Counted from the stretch's first letter, positions 1 through 6,947 are shown. The stretch is 35,140 nucleotides of DNA from Candidatus Omnitrophota bacterium (GCA_016867135.1 VGKH01000011.1:1-35140); one strand, 5' to 3'. Made by a program: numbers and translations. Notes: generated by a model from the letters alone, not told the origin.

Positions 1-234
1 AAGGCTAATCGATTAGTCAGTACCCCGCTCATTAAAGAATGCATAGGGCATCTAGAGTGTTTGCTGCGAGATGCAAAAGAAGTAGGAGACCATATCTTAT
101 TTATCGGCGAGGTAGTTTTTGCTAGCGCAGAGGATGAGTTATTTAACGATATTTGGATTCCCGATAAAGTTAAGTTAGTCTATCATCTAGGCGGCGCTAA
201 TTTTACTTCCTCGGGTGATTTGATTAAGGTTTAA
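1..234 (+). CDS. Flavin reductase-like domain protein, C-terminal part
   Basis: The reading frame is open from base 1 to a TAA at 232-234, giving 77 C-terminal residues of a gene that starts outside the window. The stretch TPLIKECIGHLEC, the later GDHILFIGEVV and the closing YHLGGANF follow the conserved C-terminal half of the flavin reductase-like (flavoredoxin) family, which binds FMN noncovalently and passes electrons between flavins or to small redox partners in the cytoplasm. The substrate cannot be told from this fragment. The next gene begins 24 nt downstream behind a strong Shine-Dalgarno, so the two may share a transcript. The family call is from remembered motifs only. Confidence 0.7.
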   Translation, partial: KANRLVSTPLIKECIGHLECLLRDAKEVGDHILFIGEVVFASAEDELFNDIWIPDKVKLVYHLGGANFTSSGDLIKV

Positions 235-258
235 TAATTTTTAAGAAGGAGGAGGTTG

Positions 259-405
259 ATGGATCAAATGGTTGGTAATATCCCGTCAGTTTTATTTTTT
301 ATCTCAGGTTTAATCCAATTGCTATTTTTTATTTGGATGTTTGTATTTCCTATTATTATCATAAAGAAACTTAGCGAAATATCTAAAACTCTAAAAAATA
401 AATAG
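259..405 (+). CDS. Small single-span membrane protein (48 aa)
   Basis: A 48-codon frame starts at ATG 259, a few bases after a purine-rich Shine-Dalgarno (AAGGAGGAGG, 246-255), and stops at TAG 403-405. Residues about 9-36 are a continuous hydrophobic stretch, followed by a Lys-rich tail (KKLSEISKTLKNK), so it should be a single-span inner-membrane peptide with a cytoplasmic C-terminus. A second ATG at codon 4 is possible but less well spaced. I do not recognise a family. The strong ribosome-binding site and tidy fit between two genes support real translation. Confidence 0.6.
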   Translation: MDQMVGNIPSVLFFISGLIQLLFFIWMFVFPIIIIKKLSEISKTLKNK

Positions 406-439
406 TTCAGCAATATTAATTTACGAAAGGTAAGAAGTA

Positions 440-913
440 ATGAAAAAGATATTCTTTTTACTTTTACCTGCATTGTTTATCGGTTGCGTAACGATAAAGA
501 TGCCTGAAACTATCCAGGAAGACTTCGTCTATAAAAAGGTTTTTAACGCTGATTTTGAGGAATCGATAAAGGCAGCTACGGCAACTTTAGAGGACTTTGG
601 CTGGAAGGTTGCTGACATTTCCAGGTCAAAACTTATCAAGCAAGATAGGACGCTGGATAAAAACACGATATACCTAGCGTACATATTTACTGAAATAAAA
701 CAGGCCCAGCTGTTTTTAACCAGCAGCTATTCTACATTCAATGTTAGGGTTGAGCCTATTGATGATGCCCACACCGAGATCGCCATACGTTATCTATCGG
801 TTGTGCCGATTCCGCCTTTTTATAACAAGAAGATAGACTATAAAAACGATAAGTTAGTAGAGAAGATTTATTTAAGAATTGAAGATAATTTAAAGAAAGA
901 AGGCTCTTCCTGA
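440..913 (+). CDS. Hypothetical lipoprotein (157 aa)
   Basis: The N-terminus MKKIFFLLLPALFIGC is a lipoprotein signal peptide: two lysines, a hydrophobic core and a lipobox LFIGC with the lipidated Cys at residue 16. The mature part has the mixed alpha/beta pattern of small envelope lipoproteins: an early FEESIKAATATLEDFGWKV helix that looks at sequence pairs over time, then beta-rich segments (FNVRVEPID, TEIAIRYLSV). It would sit in the periplasm, anchored to one of the membranes. I cannot name a function. It ends 81 nt before lexA, which has its own promoter, so the two are probably separate units. Confidence 0.7.
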   Translation: MKKIFFLLLPALFIGCVTIKMPETIQEDFVYKKVFNADFEESIKAATATLEDFGWKVADISRSKLIKQDRTLDKNTIYLAYIFTEIKQAQLFLTSSYSTFNVRVEPIDDAHTEIAIRYLSVVPIPPFYNKKIDYKNDKLVEKIYLRIEDNLKKEGSS

Positions 914-955
914 TATCTGCTAATGATAGATAGGGGAGGGTTTTATTTTTTTCTC

Positions 956-984
956 TTGACACCCACACATATGAGTGGTATAAA
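956..984 (+). promoter_or_regulatory. Sigma-70 promoter of lexA
   Basis: TTGACA (956-961), a 17-nt spacer and TATAAA (979-984) match the housekeeping consensus almost perfectly. Only nine bases separate the -10 box from the lexA ATG at 994, so the expected start of transcription falls at or within a few bases of the start codon. No Shine-Dalgarno can fit, implying a leaderless or nearly leaderless mRNA. Confidence 0.8.
963..978 (+). promoter_or_regulatory. Palindromic operator candidate (LexA box?)
   Basis: CCACACATATGAGTGG is a 16-bp inverted repeat (CCAC-N-CAT / ATG-N-GTGG) with a single mismatched pair. It fills the spacer between the -35 and -10 boxes of the lexA promoter, where a repressor would block polymerase. 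LexA proteins usually repress their own gene, so this is the natural candidate for the LexA box here. It does not match the well-known E. coli, Bacillus or alphaproteobacterial boxes. Confidence 0.55.
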
Positions 985-993
985 GCAAGTATT

Positions 994-1605
994 ATGGAAA
1001 TCATAAAAGACCTTACCGCAAAACAGAGAAAGGTATTGTTGTTTATCCAGGATAAGATAAAGCAGGAGGGGTTTCCGCCTACGATAAGAGAGATCGCAGC
1101 CAGTTTCGGGTTTAGTTCGACTGGTACGGTCAGGGACTATCTAGCTGCGCTTAAGAAAAAAGGTTATCTAAAGATCACGCCTAAGAAATCAAGATGCATT
1201 GACTTGGTTAGGCGCGCCGGGTTTAGAATCCCTATTTTAGGAAATGTCATGGCCGGGCCGCCCAATCTTGCATTTGAAGAAGTACAGGGTTATTTAGATT
1301 TAGATGATTTTTCCTCCAGGTATGACAATGATATTTTTGCCTTAAGAATAAAAGGTGACAGCATGGTAGACGCCGGTATGTTTGAAGGCGATATAGCTAT
1401 AGTCAGAAAACAATCCGCAGCTCAGGATGGCGACTTTATTGTGGCTCTTATAGAAGATGAAGCTACGGTTAAGCGCTTCAGGCATCAAGCCAAGGCAAGA
1501 GATCATCATATCTGGCTTGAGCCGGCCAACAGAAATTATCAGCCGATCCATAAAGAATTCAGTTTAATCGGTAAGGTAATCGGGGTGTTGAGAAGATATG
1601 TTTAA
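994..1605 (+). CDS. lexA: LexA repressor (SOS regulator)
   Basis: The 203-residue protein has the full LexA layout. An N-terminal winged HTH begins LTAKQRKVLLFI and contains PPTIREIAASFGFSSTGTV (about 28-46). The Ala-Gly autocleavage site lies in GNVMAGPP (A87-G88). The S24-type protease domain has the catalytic Ser in GDSM (S123) and Lys in ATVKRF (K160). It represses DNA-damage genes until RecA filaments trigger self-cleavage. The ATG at 994 is fixed by the family's usual N-terminus, even though no ribosome-binding site precedes it. The last 8 bases overlap the next gene, so the pair is translationally coupled, and dinB lies just beyond. Confidence 0.95.
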   Translation: MEIIKDLTAKQRKVLLFIQDKIKQEGFPPTIREIAASFGFSSTGTVRDYLAALKKKGYLKITPKKSRCIDLVRRAGFRIPILGNVMAGPPNLAFEEVQGYLDLDDFSSRYDNDIFALRIKGDSMVDAGMFEGDIAIVRKQSAAQDGDFIVALIEDEATVKRFRHQAKARDHHIWLEPANRNYQPIHKEFSLIGKVIGVLRRYV

Positions 1606-1903
1606 TCCCAAGGCCCGCTGGGACAGAGAGCTTCCGCAAAATGAAAACGATTTGTTAGATGAAAGAATTTCGGTCTATGCCTTTTTTGACAAAGGCAAGA
1701 TCACCCCTAAGCATTTTATCTGGAAGAATAATACCCACGAGATTAAACAGACTACCTATTTTTGGCAGGAGAGACAGGGTAAGGAATTAATCAGCTTCTT
1801 CTCCGTAGATACCGGAAGCGATATCTACCAATTATCTTTTAACAATACCACTTTTGGTTGGCGCCTGGATAAGCTTATTTCTTCTGTTTGTGATTCCTCT
1901 TAA
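1598..1903 (+). CDS. DUF6504-like protein coupled to lexA
   Basis: A 101-residue protein whose ATG at 1598 lies inside the end of lexA. The central part (ISVYAFFDKGKITPKHFIWKN, then two further strands ending FGWRLDKL) resembles the small beta-rich DUF6504 family, which I know mainly as a neighbour of Y-family polymerase genes such as imuB. That fits here, with lexA upstream and dinB downstream. There is no signal peptide or membrane segment, so it is cytosolic. The biochemical role is unknown; a part in translesion synthesis is an inference from context. Family assignment is from pattern recall and should be treated as moderate. Confidence 0.6.
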   Translation: MFNPKARWDRELPQNENDLLDERISVYAFFDKGKITPKHFIWKNNTHEIKQTTYFWQERQGKELISFFSVDTGSDIYQLSFNNTTFGWRLDKLISSVCDSS

Positions 1904-1928
1904 AATGATACTGTTGGGAAACTTATTT

Positions 1929-2046
1929 TGAACGCAGATATTCGCAAATTACACACAGATGGTCGCAGATAAGATATCTGCGTAAATTCGCGTTTCCGCC
2001 AAAGGCGGATCCGCCTGCGGCGGAAGATTTGCGACAATCTGCGTTA
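1929..2046. repeat. Nested palindromic repeat between DUF6504-like gene and dinB
   Basis: Three palindromes are nested here. The outer arms AACGCAGAT...TCGCAAAT near 1930-1949 pair with their inverse near 2025-2046. A perfect stem CGCAGATA / TATCTGCG with a 3-nt loop sits inside. A GC-rich palindrome (CCGCC, then the 12-bp perfect GGCGGATCCGCC, then GGCGG) covers about 1997-2024. It has no coding capacity and looks like a REP- or MITE-type intergenic repeat. It separates dinB from the lexA transcript. Confidence 0.7.
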
Positions 2047-2084
2047 AAGTTTACTTTTTAGACAATATCAAAATATAAACAAAG

Positions 2085-3254
2085 ATGTTTTTGCATATTG
2101 ATATGGATGCATTTTTCGCATCCATAGAACAAGCCATAAATCCCTATCTAAAAGGCCAACCTTTAATCGTAGGTTCAAGAGCAAATAAATACCATACAGT
2201 TGTCTGCGCAGCATCTTATGAGGCTAAAGCCCTAGGTATAGATTCAGGCATGAGCACAAGGGAGGCATTTAAGATATGCCCCCAGGCTAGGTTTGTAGCA
2301 GCAAACTCTGCCCGCTACATCTTTACTTCAGAGCAGATTTTGGAGATTCTTGGAGATTTTGGCCCTAATTTAGAGTATGTTTCGGTGGATGAATTTCTTT
2401 TGGGTTTTGAAGGATCGGAGGGAGCTGTGCAACGGATTATCGAGGTATCCCGCAATATAAAGCAGGCTATAAAAGAGAGGTTTTCTATAACCTGTTCCAT
2501 AGGTGTTGCCCCAACCCGTATTTTAGCCAAATTGGCTTCTAAGCTGGATAAGCCTGATGGCCTGATGGTTATCGGTCCGGAGCAAATCCCTGCGGTCTTT
2601 AAAAGCTTACCGGTTCAGGTTATTTGCGGCATTGGCCCAAGCTTAAAGGCCAGGCTTAATTCCTTAGGTATAGTAACTCTCAAAGACCTTTTTGAAGCCC
2701 CGGAGCAGGTTTTGACCAGCCATTTTGGCAAGGTAGGCGGCTGGCTTTATGAGGCGGTTAGGACTAACAAAGATCTTCCAGTTGCATTCTTTGACATCCC
2801 GGAAGGGCCCCCAAAATCAATCGGCCACTCATATACCTTATCCAGGGAAACTTCCAGTAATGAGACAATTTTTGCTTGGATTAGACTGCTATCTGAGATG
2901 GTTTCTACAAGGCTTAGGCAGCAAAACTTGGAGGCTAAAACCCTACATTTGTATCTTTTAAATTTAAATGAAAATAGGGGGTTTTCCCGCCAAAAAACCT
3001 TTAGTCAGCCTACGTCCGATGGCTGCGAGCTTTATAAACGCTGTAGGGGCATTGTAGGCTTAAATAAAGGCATAAATTTCATGGTCCGCGCAATAGGCGT
3101 CACTAGTTCAAATTTTGTCCACCAAGAAGGCTTGTTTTTGTTTAATGAACAGGCAAAAAGGCACAACCTTTTAAAGTCCCTGGATAGCATAAATCGGAAG
3201 ATAGGGGAATGGTCAATTTTTCCAGCTTCAGTATTATTAACTAGCCGAAAATAA
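2085..3254 (+). CDS. dinB: DNA polymerase IV (Y-family translesion polymerase)
   Basis: 389 residues with all Y-family landmarks: HIDMDAFFAS at the N-terminus with metal ligands D6 (and D8 nearby), the YEAKALGI finger region, VSVDE with D102 and E103, GVAPTRILAKLASKLDKPDG, and a helix-hairpin-helix around VICGIGPSLKARLNSLGI. It copies past damaged bases with low fidelity. QEGLFLF near the C-terminus may be a beta-clamp-binding peptide. The start follows the usual family N-terminus, but no clear Shine-Dalgarno precedes it. A TATAAA at 2074-2079 lies only 5 nt upstream with a weak -35, so promoter position is uncertain. With lexA upstream, SOS control is likely. Confidence 0.93.
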   Translation: MFLHIDMDAFFASIEQAINPYLKGQPLIVGSRANKYHTVVCAASYEAKALGIDSGMSTREAFKICPQARFVAANSARYIFTSEQILEILGDFGPNLEYVSVDEFLLGFEGSEGAVQRIIEVSRNIKQAIKERFSITCSIGVAPTRILAKLASKLDKPDGLMVIGPEQIPAVFKSLPVQVICGIGPSLKARLNSLGIVTLKDLFEAPEQVLTSHFGKVGGWLYEAVRTNKDLPVAFFDIPEGPPKSIGHSYTLSRETSSNETIFAWIRLLSEMVSTRLRQQNLEAKTLHLYLLNLNENRGFSRQKTFSQPTSDGCELYKRCRGIVGLNKGINFMVRAIGVTSSNFVHQEGLFLFNEQAKRHNLLKSLDSINRKIGEWSIFPASVLLTSRK

Positions 3255-3546
3255 TCTGCCCCAAAATAAGTAAATTTGGGTAAGAATCTGCCAAAAAATG
3301 CCAATAACTGTCCTGATATTTAAAACTAAGGTAAGACCAAGTAAGTTTGCGCGGGGTTATCCACAAGATATTTTTGAGTTGCTATATCCTTATATAGATA
3401 TTAACCTTAGTTTGACTTTGTCACAATATAGGAAGTTAACATAAGATATATTATAGGAAGTTATACCCTAGTCTATTCGGAGGCGTTATTTGTGCATTTC
3501 GGAGTGAATTGATTGGGTATTTTGAGACTTTCCGAGGCTTTCTGCG
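3255..3546. other. Convergent intergenic region with a 12-nt direct repeat
   Basis: I see no gene in these 292 bases between the ends of dinB and the DUF134 gene. TATAGGAAGTTA occurs twice (3427-3438 and 3452-3463), start to start 25 bp apart, and a perfect DnaA-box nonamer TTATCCACA lies at 3357-3365. A short CCCAAA / TTTGGG hairpin follows dinB near 3260-3282 but lacks a T-run, so I do not call it a terminator. Confidence 0.5.
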
Positions 3547-3894
3547 CTAAGTTATGGCAGAATTTTTATTGGGATTTTTGGCCGGAGAAGCTAAATTTTT
3601 TAAAGAATAATTACCACCCTGGATCCTTATTATCTTTCCCATGATTAAGGCCTCTGCAAGGCTCCTACGTCCGTGATTTAGCACTCTAGAAAAGGTTTGT
3701 TGGGATATTTGCATGTTTTTGGCTGATTCCTTTTGGCTTAAGCCTATAAAATCAGCCATTCTTAGGGCTTCAAATTCTTCAATTTTTAATACTATTTCGT
3801 CAGGTCTGCCCGGTTTTCCTCTGGGGCTAAATTGCCTTATTTGAGGTTCATTTTTAATAATTCTTAGTTTTTTTGGCCGGCCACGAGGTTTCAT
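3547..3894 (-). CDS. DUF134 (UPF0251) family DNA-binding protein
   Basis: The frame is open from 3993, but I choose ATG 3894: it follows a strong GGGGG ribosome-binding site and gives the family's usual N-terminus, MKPRGRPKKLRII (115 aa). DUF134 proteins have a Pro/Arg/Lys-rich start, a conserved EEFEALRMADFIGLSQKESAKNM segment and a sigma-like helix-turn-helix (here ISQQTFSRVLNHGRRSLAEAL, about 69-90), ending with GKIIRIQGG. They are thought to be small transcription regulators with unknown effector. The usual C-terminal Cys- or His-rich metal region is missing. A 16-bp palindrome sits just upstream of this start and is a candidate autoregulatory site. Confidence 0.85.
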   Translation of the reverse strand: MKPRGRPKKLRIIKNEPQIRQFSPRGKPGRPDEIVLKIEEFEALRMADFIGLSQKESAKNMQISQQTFSRVLNHGRRSLAEALIMGKIIRIQGGNYSLKNLASPAKNPNKNSAIT

Positions 3895-3910
3895 AAACCC
3901 CCTGGTTATT

Positions 3911-3926
3911 ATGAGTGCGTACTCAT
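3911..3926 (-). promoter_or_regulatory. Palindrome upstream of DUF134 gene, operator candidate
   Basis: ATGAGTGCGTACTCAT has 6-bp perfect arms (ATGAGT / ACTCAT) around a GCGT centre. It lies 17 nt upstream of the chosen start of the DUF134 regulator and just before its ribosome-binding site, a common place for an autoregulatory operator. No companion copy was noticed elsewhere in the window. Confidence 0.4.
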
Positions 3927-3952
3927 TATTATTGCGGTTTTTTCGGTTGGGA

Positions 3953-4807
3953 TTATTGCGTTTTGCCTGCCTCGTAATCAACCAAGGTAACAATAATCTT
4001 TGTAAACAAGTATGATCTTAAGATAGAAATTAAAGGAAGCCTTCTGCTATCTGCGCTGAAATAGCCTATAGCGCTGCCCCTTGTTGTTTCCTTCCCTTCT
4101 ATTTCAGCTCTTGGCTTGATTAAAAAGGCGTCAAATGTCCCTAATTTTTTAATCTTTATAAATTCCTTTTTCTCAATATTTGCGTAAATCGTGTAGTTTT
4201 TCTCGCTGTTTATTATGTTATAAATAACCGTATCTCCGAGTTCCATATTCAAGGTCCTTAGATAGTAAAAGGCTGTAAGGGTGTCCTGGCAGTTTTCGGG
4301 TATTTTGAAGGTCTTCTCTGATCCATCGAGTGAGTTCTTAAAATAAGCGGTATTTTCTTCTTGATAGAAATCAGTGCATGCTTGTTTTCTATAAAATCCC
4401 TCTTTTCGTTCTACTTCATGCCTTAATGTACAGAGATTCTTGGTGTCCATAAAGGAAATAAACCTATCTCGTACAGGAAAAACTGCCGACATCATTGGGT
4501 TAGTTTCAGCTGTTAGCTCGATACGGTAGGCATCTTTTCCGCGGATAATTTCTTTTCCTTTGATTTCCGAAACTACAGTTCCGACAGGTACCCCTAGCCA
4601 GCTAATCTTGAAAGTCATTTTTTCGCCAATATTGAATAATTTCTGGGTGTCCTGGATTTGGATATCTTTAGCTATTTTGAGTTGGCCATCAATTTTAATA
4701 TGTTTTGTTCTTTTTGCAGTGGAACAGCCTTGGCAAATTAGGCTTATAAATAACAAAATTCCTATTAAGGTTACTGAAGTTCTTCTTTTATTGGGATTTA
4801 TTTTCAT
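3953..4807 (-). CDS. DUF3108-type lipoprotein
   Basis: 284 residues. A basic start and hydrophobic stretch end in LICQGC, a slightly unusual lipobox (Cys rather than Leu at -3), with the mature Cys at about 28. The rest follows DUF3108: NIGEKMTFKISWLGVPVGTVVSEI, then beta strands with DAYRIELTAET, a VRDRFISFMD turn and KLGTFDAFLIKPR. DUF3108 proteins are periplasmic or outer-membrane-facing beta proteins of unknown function, often encoded near envelope genes. The start overlaps the upstream coiled-coil gene by 20 nt, so the two are translationally coupled. The 3' end lies upstream of the chosen DUF134 start. Confidence 0.75.
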   Translation of the reverse strand: MKINPNKRRTSVTLIGILLFISLICQGCSTAKRTKHIKIDGQLKIAKDIQIQDTQKLFNIGEKMTFKISWLGVPVGTVVSEIKGKEIIRGKDAYRIELTAETNPMMSAVFPVRDRFISFMDTKNLCTLRHEVERKEGFYRKQACTDFYQEENTAYFKNSLDGSEKTFKIPENCQDTLTAFYYLRTLNMELGDTVIYNIINSEKNYTIYANIEKKEFIKIKKLGTFDAFLIKPRAEIEGKETTRGSAIGYFSADSRRLPLISILRSYLFTKIIVTLVDYEAGKTQ

Positions 4808-5555
4808 TTTGTTTGTCTTCGCTTATCTGTTCGTCTGCTTTTTCTTTTTCAAGCACTTCTTTCACTATTTTCTTTAAGCTTGATTCCTTGGCAGGAGTTT
4901 CAGGCGTTGCTTGGTCAGTTTTTTCTTGCGGGGCCGGTTTTATCTGAAAAAGTTTTTCACTTACAGTTTTTTCCTCTGTTTTTGGAATTACGGGAACGTG
5001 GTTTTCTGCTCTTGGAAGCGCTGGTGGTTGATTAGGCAGTTCCATCTCTTTTTTTAGATTGGATATATCCGTTTTTAATCTGGCAATTTCTTCGTCTTTA
5101 AGCTTTAATGCATTATCCTTAGCATTGAGGCTGTCCTTAATTTTCTTTAGTTCATCCTGTGTTTGTTTTGTCTCGGCTTGCGATTGTTTTAGCTCTAATT
5201 CGATCTTCTGGCTTTGTTCTGTTTTGTTATTTAAGGTTTTTTCTAGCTCCGCGAGAGTTTTATTTAATTCTATTTTGGATTGCTGATCTGCTTTCAGAGC
5301 CTTATCAACTTTGTCCAATTCAGAACTTTTTTGCTGTATTTGCATTTTTAAATCGTTTAGCTCTCTATGCGGCTCTTGAGATGTCTTTTTTAAGGCGGAT
5401 ACTTCATTTTTCAGGTTTTCGTTATCTATCTGCAGGCTTCGGATTAATGATTCCCTTCCATTTGTTTCGCCCTTTTGTTGCTTATCTTGTTTTAATATAA
5501 GCCATACTATGGCCCCAAAAACCGCAGAAACAGTTATTACATATAAAAAAAACAA
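4788..5555 (-). CDS. Membrane-anchored coiled-coil protein
   Basis: 255 residues. One N-terminal transmembrane helix (about 2-22, FLYVITVSAVFGAIVWLIL) is followed by a long, highly charged heptad-rich coiled coil (about 38-172), then a Pro-rich, low-complexity tail rich in Glu and Lys. It should be a bitopic inner-membrane protein with a rod-like soluble region. No catalytic motif is visible and low-complexity composition makes family assignment unsafe. It is coupled to the downstream DUF3108 lipoprotein through a 20-nt overlap, suggesting an envelope role for the pair. An AAGAGGAGG-like ribosome-binding site precedes the start. Confidence 0.7.
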   Translation of the reverse strand: MFFLYVITVSAVFGAIVWLILKQDKQQKGETNGRESLIRSLQIDNENLKNEVSALKKTSQEPHRELNDLKMQIQQKSSELDKVDKALKADQQSKIELNKTLAELEKTLNNKTEQSQKIELELKQSQAETKQTQDELKKIKDSLNAKDNALKLKDEEIARLKTDISNLKKEMELPNQPPALPRAENHVPVIPKTEEKTVSEKLFQIKPAPQEKTDQATPETPAKESSLKKIVKEVLEKEKADEQISEDKQNENKSQ

Positions 5556-5577
5556 TTTATACCTCCTCTTCAGGAAC

Positions 5578-5838
5578 TTAAGACGATTTTAAAAGGCCTG
5601 GGATGAGTTCTTTCATTGCGCTATCAACTTTTTCCCATTTTTTAGAAGTTTGTATGGTGAATTTTTGCTTCCTTTTCCATTGTCCTTTTTTTCTTTGCCA
5701 CAGATAAAGGCTGATTTGTCTTCTCCCGTATGATTCTTGCAATACTACCGCAGACCACCAGCCAGCCCCTTTGCTAGTTGTCCTGAAGTCGACCACTTTT
5801 ATTGATGGACTTACGGGTAAAGTTTCATTGTCTTCCAT
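5578..5838 (-). CDS. Hypothetical small protein (86 aa)
   Basis: A short protein with a good CAGGAGG ribosome-binding site. It is rich in Trp and basic residues (GWWSAVVLQES, LYLWQRKKGQWKRKQKF) with a strand-like pattern and a C-terminal helix ending in LIPGLLKSS. It has no signal peptide or membrane span. The composition suggests a small nucleic-acid- or surface-binding fold, but I do not recognise a family. It lies 22 nt upstream of the coiled-coil gene in the same direction, so it is probably co-transcribed. Confidence 0.55.
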   Translation of the reverse strand: MEDNETLPVSPSIKVVDFRTTSKGAGWWSAVVLQESYGRRQISLYLWQRKKGQWKRKQKFTIQTSKKWEKVDSAMKELIPGLLKSS

Positions 5839-5897
5839 GCCAACCTCCTGATAGAATATAAAATATTTACTTATTCTTACTTATATTTACTTATATT

Positions 5898-6098
5898 TTA
5901 TTGCTTCGCCTTGATCTTTTCCCAAATTAAAACTATTAATTTTCCAAGAAGCCAAATGCAAAAGCATACAAAAATTACTATCAGAGCTATCCTTAAAGCT
6001 ATAGCTAAAAGTAGCCAAAATGGCATTAACAAAACTCCGATTCCTGCTAAGACAAATACGGCAACTATGAAAATTAAGCCTATTAAGAACTCTTTCAT
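5898..6098 (-). CDS. Small two-span membrane protein (66 aa)
   Basis: Almost entirely hydrophobic: two spans (about 4-25 and 28-52) and a short basic tail (WEKIKAKQ). An AGGAGAG ribosome-binding site lies ahead of the ATG and a promoter (6119-6146) is well placed, so it is likely the first gene of the minus-strand unit running to the DUF134 gene. No family recognised. Confidence 0.6.
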   Translation of the reverse strand: MKEFLIGLIFIVAVFVLAGIGVLLMPFWLLLAIALRIALIVIFVCFCIWLLGKLIVLIWEKIKAKQ

Positions 6099-6118
6099 CT
6101 ATTCTCTCCTCTTTGACT

Positions 6119-6146
6119 ATATTACCATAAATTATTGCTAAATCAA
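6119..6146 (-). promoter_or_regulatory. Promoter for the 66-aa membrane protein unit
   Basis: Read on the minus strand: TTGATT (6141-6146), a 16-nt spacer and TAATAT (6119-6124), about 20 nt ahead of the ATG and its ribosome-binding site. It is back to back with the cvpA promoter. Confidence 0.5.
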
Positions 6147-6172
6147 AAAGTTTTTTATAACAAAATTATACC

Positions 6173-6201
6173 TTGAAAAATTTTAATAAAAAATGTAGAA
6201 T
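6173..6201 (+). promoter_or_regulatory. Promoter of cvpA-like gene, abutting the start codon
   Basis: TTGAAA (6173-6178), 17-nt spacer, TAGAAT (6196-6201). The ATG at 6210 begins only 8 nt after the -10 box and no Shine-Dalgarno is present, so the transcript would be leaderless. Confidence 0.6.
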
Positions 6202-6209
6202 ATAGCAGT

Positions 6210-6947
6210 ATGATAGATATTGTGTTTTTGTTTGTAATATTGTATTTTACCCTTTCTGGATTGCAGAAAGGTTTCCTTTCCTATTTTCTAGAGTTTTTAT
6301 TAGTTTTTGCTTGTTTCGGCGGTTCTTGGCTTTATTACAAAGAAACCCATAATTTTCTCTATAGCCTCATAATTTTATTCCTCGCTCCCTTAGTTATCGC
6401 TATCATATTCAGATTCCTACTTCACATATCTTTAGAACGATATCAAAATGTAAAACGCATTTTTGTATCGCACATAAATAACATTGCAGGAGGAATAATC
6501 GGTTTTTTCTGGGGGGTTATTTGGGTGGTTTTAATTTCAGTTGTAGTTAATATCGTTCCGGTTAACAGCGAAGGGTTCCTTAAGGCAAAAGATAATGTTA
6601 AAGATTCCTATGTCTTGAATTTCGTTAAGGCGGTAGCGCCATTTAAGGGCGTATTTATTTTAGATAAACTTAATAACTTAAGCGTAATAATGAACGATCC
6701 GCAAGCTACTAAAACATTAAAGTATAATCCAGAATTCCAGAAACTTATGGCAGAGGAAAGAATCCAGGATTTTCTCAGAGACCGGGTAGTCATGATGCAA
6801 TTAAAAAATAGGCAAATCCTTGGCCTGCTAGCCAATCCTAAATTTATAGCTATCCTAGAAAACCCCGGGCTCCTGAAGAAATTCTTAGATATTGATTTTG
6901 AGGGAGTGGTTGAATTCTCAAAGCAAGATAAGGTTAAAATACCTTAA
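6210..6947 (+). CDS. CvpA family membrane protein
   Basis: 245 residues. The N-terminal 120 residues contain four hydrophobic spans and the CvpA pattern: MIDIVFLFVILYFTLSGLQKGF, then NNIAGGIIGFFWGVIWVVLI. The C-terminal 100 residues are soluble and helical (FQKLMAEERIQDFLRD, FIAILENPGLLKKF), a common extension in CvpA-domain proteins. CvpA was first linked to colicin V production in E. coli; its general function is envelope-related but unclear. This is the only plus-strand gene beyond dinB. Its 3' end overlaps the end of mlaD by 14 nt in convergent orientation. Confidence 0.8.
   Translation: MIDIVFLFVILYFTLSGLQKGFLSYFLEFLLVFACFGGSWLYYKETHNFLYSLIILFLAPLVIAIIFRFLLHISLERYQNVKRIFVSHINNIAGGIIGFFWGVIWVVLISVVVNIVPVNSEGFLKAKDNVKDSYVLNFVKAVAPFKGVFILDKLNNLSVIMNDPQATKTLKYNPEFQKLMAEERIQDFLRDRVVMMQLKNRQILGLLANPKFIAILENPGLLKKFLDIDFEGVVEFSKQDKVKIP

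Noticed and set aside
3357-3365. Perfect DnaA box TTATCCACA, possible replication origin
   Set aside because: Only one box, no cluster, no dnaA/dnaN or parAB context. A single nonamer is plausible by chance in 35 kb of AT-rich DNA.
963-3926. Shared TATGAGTG core between the lexA palindrome and the DUF134 palindrome as one regulon site
   Set aside because: The two palindromes have opposite geometry (ATG at the centre in one, at the outside in the other), so the 8-base match is probably chance.
4560-4877. Plus-strand 105-codon frame over the DUF3108 and coiled-coil genes
   Set aside because: It lies opposite two well-supported genes, and its hydrophobicity is the complement of Lys/Glu-rich codons. 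Other antisense frames over mlaF, ppdK, glyS and sigma were dropped for the same reason.
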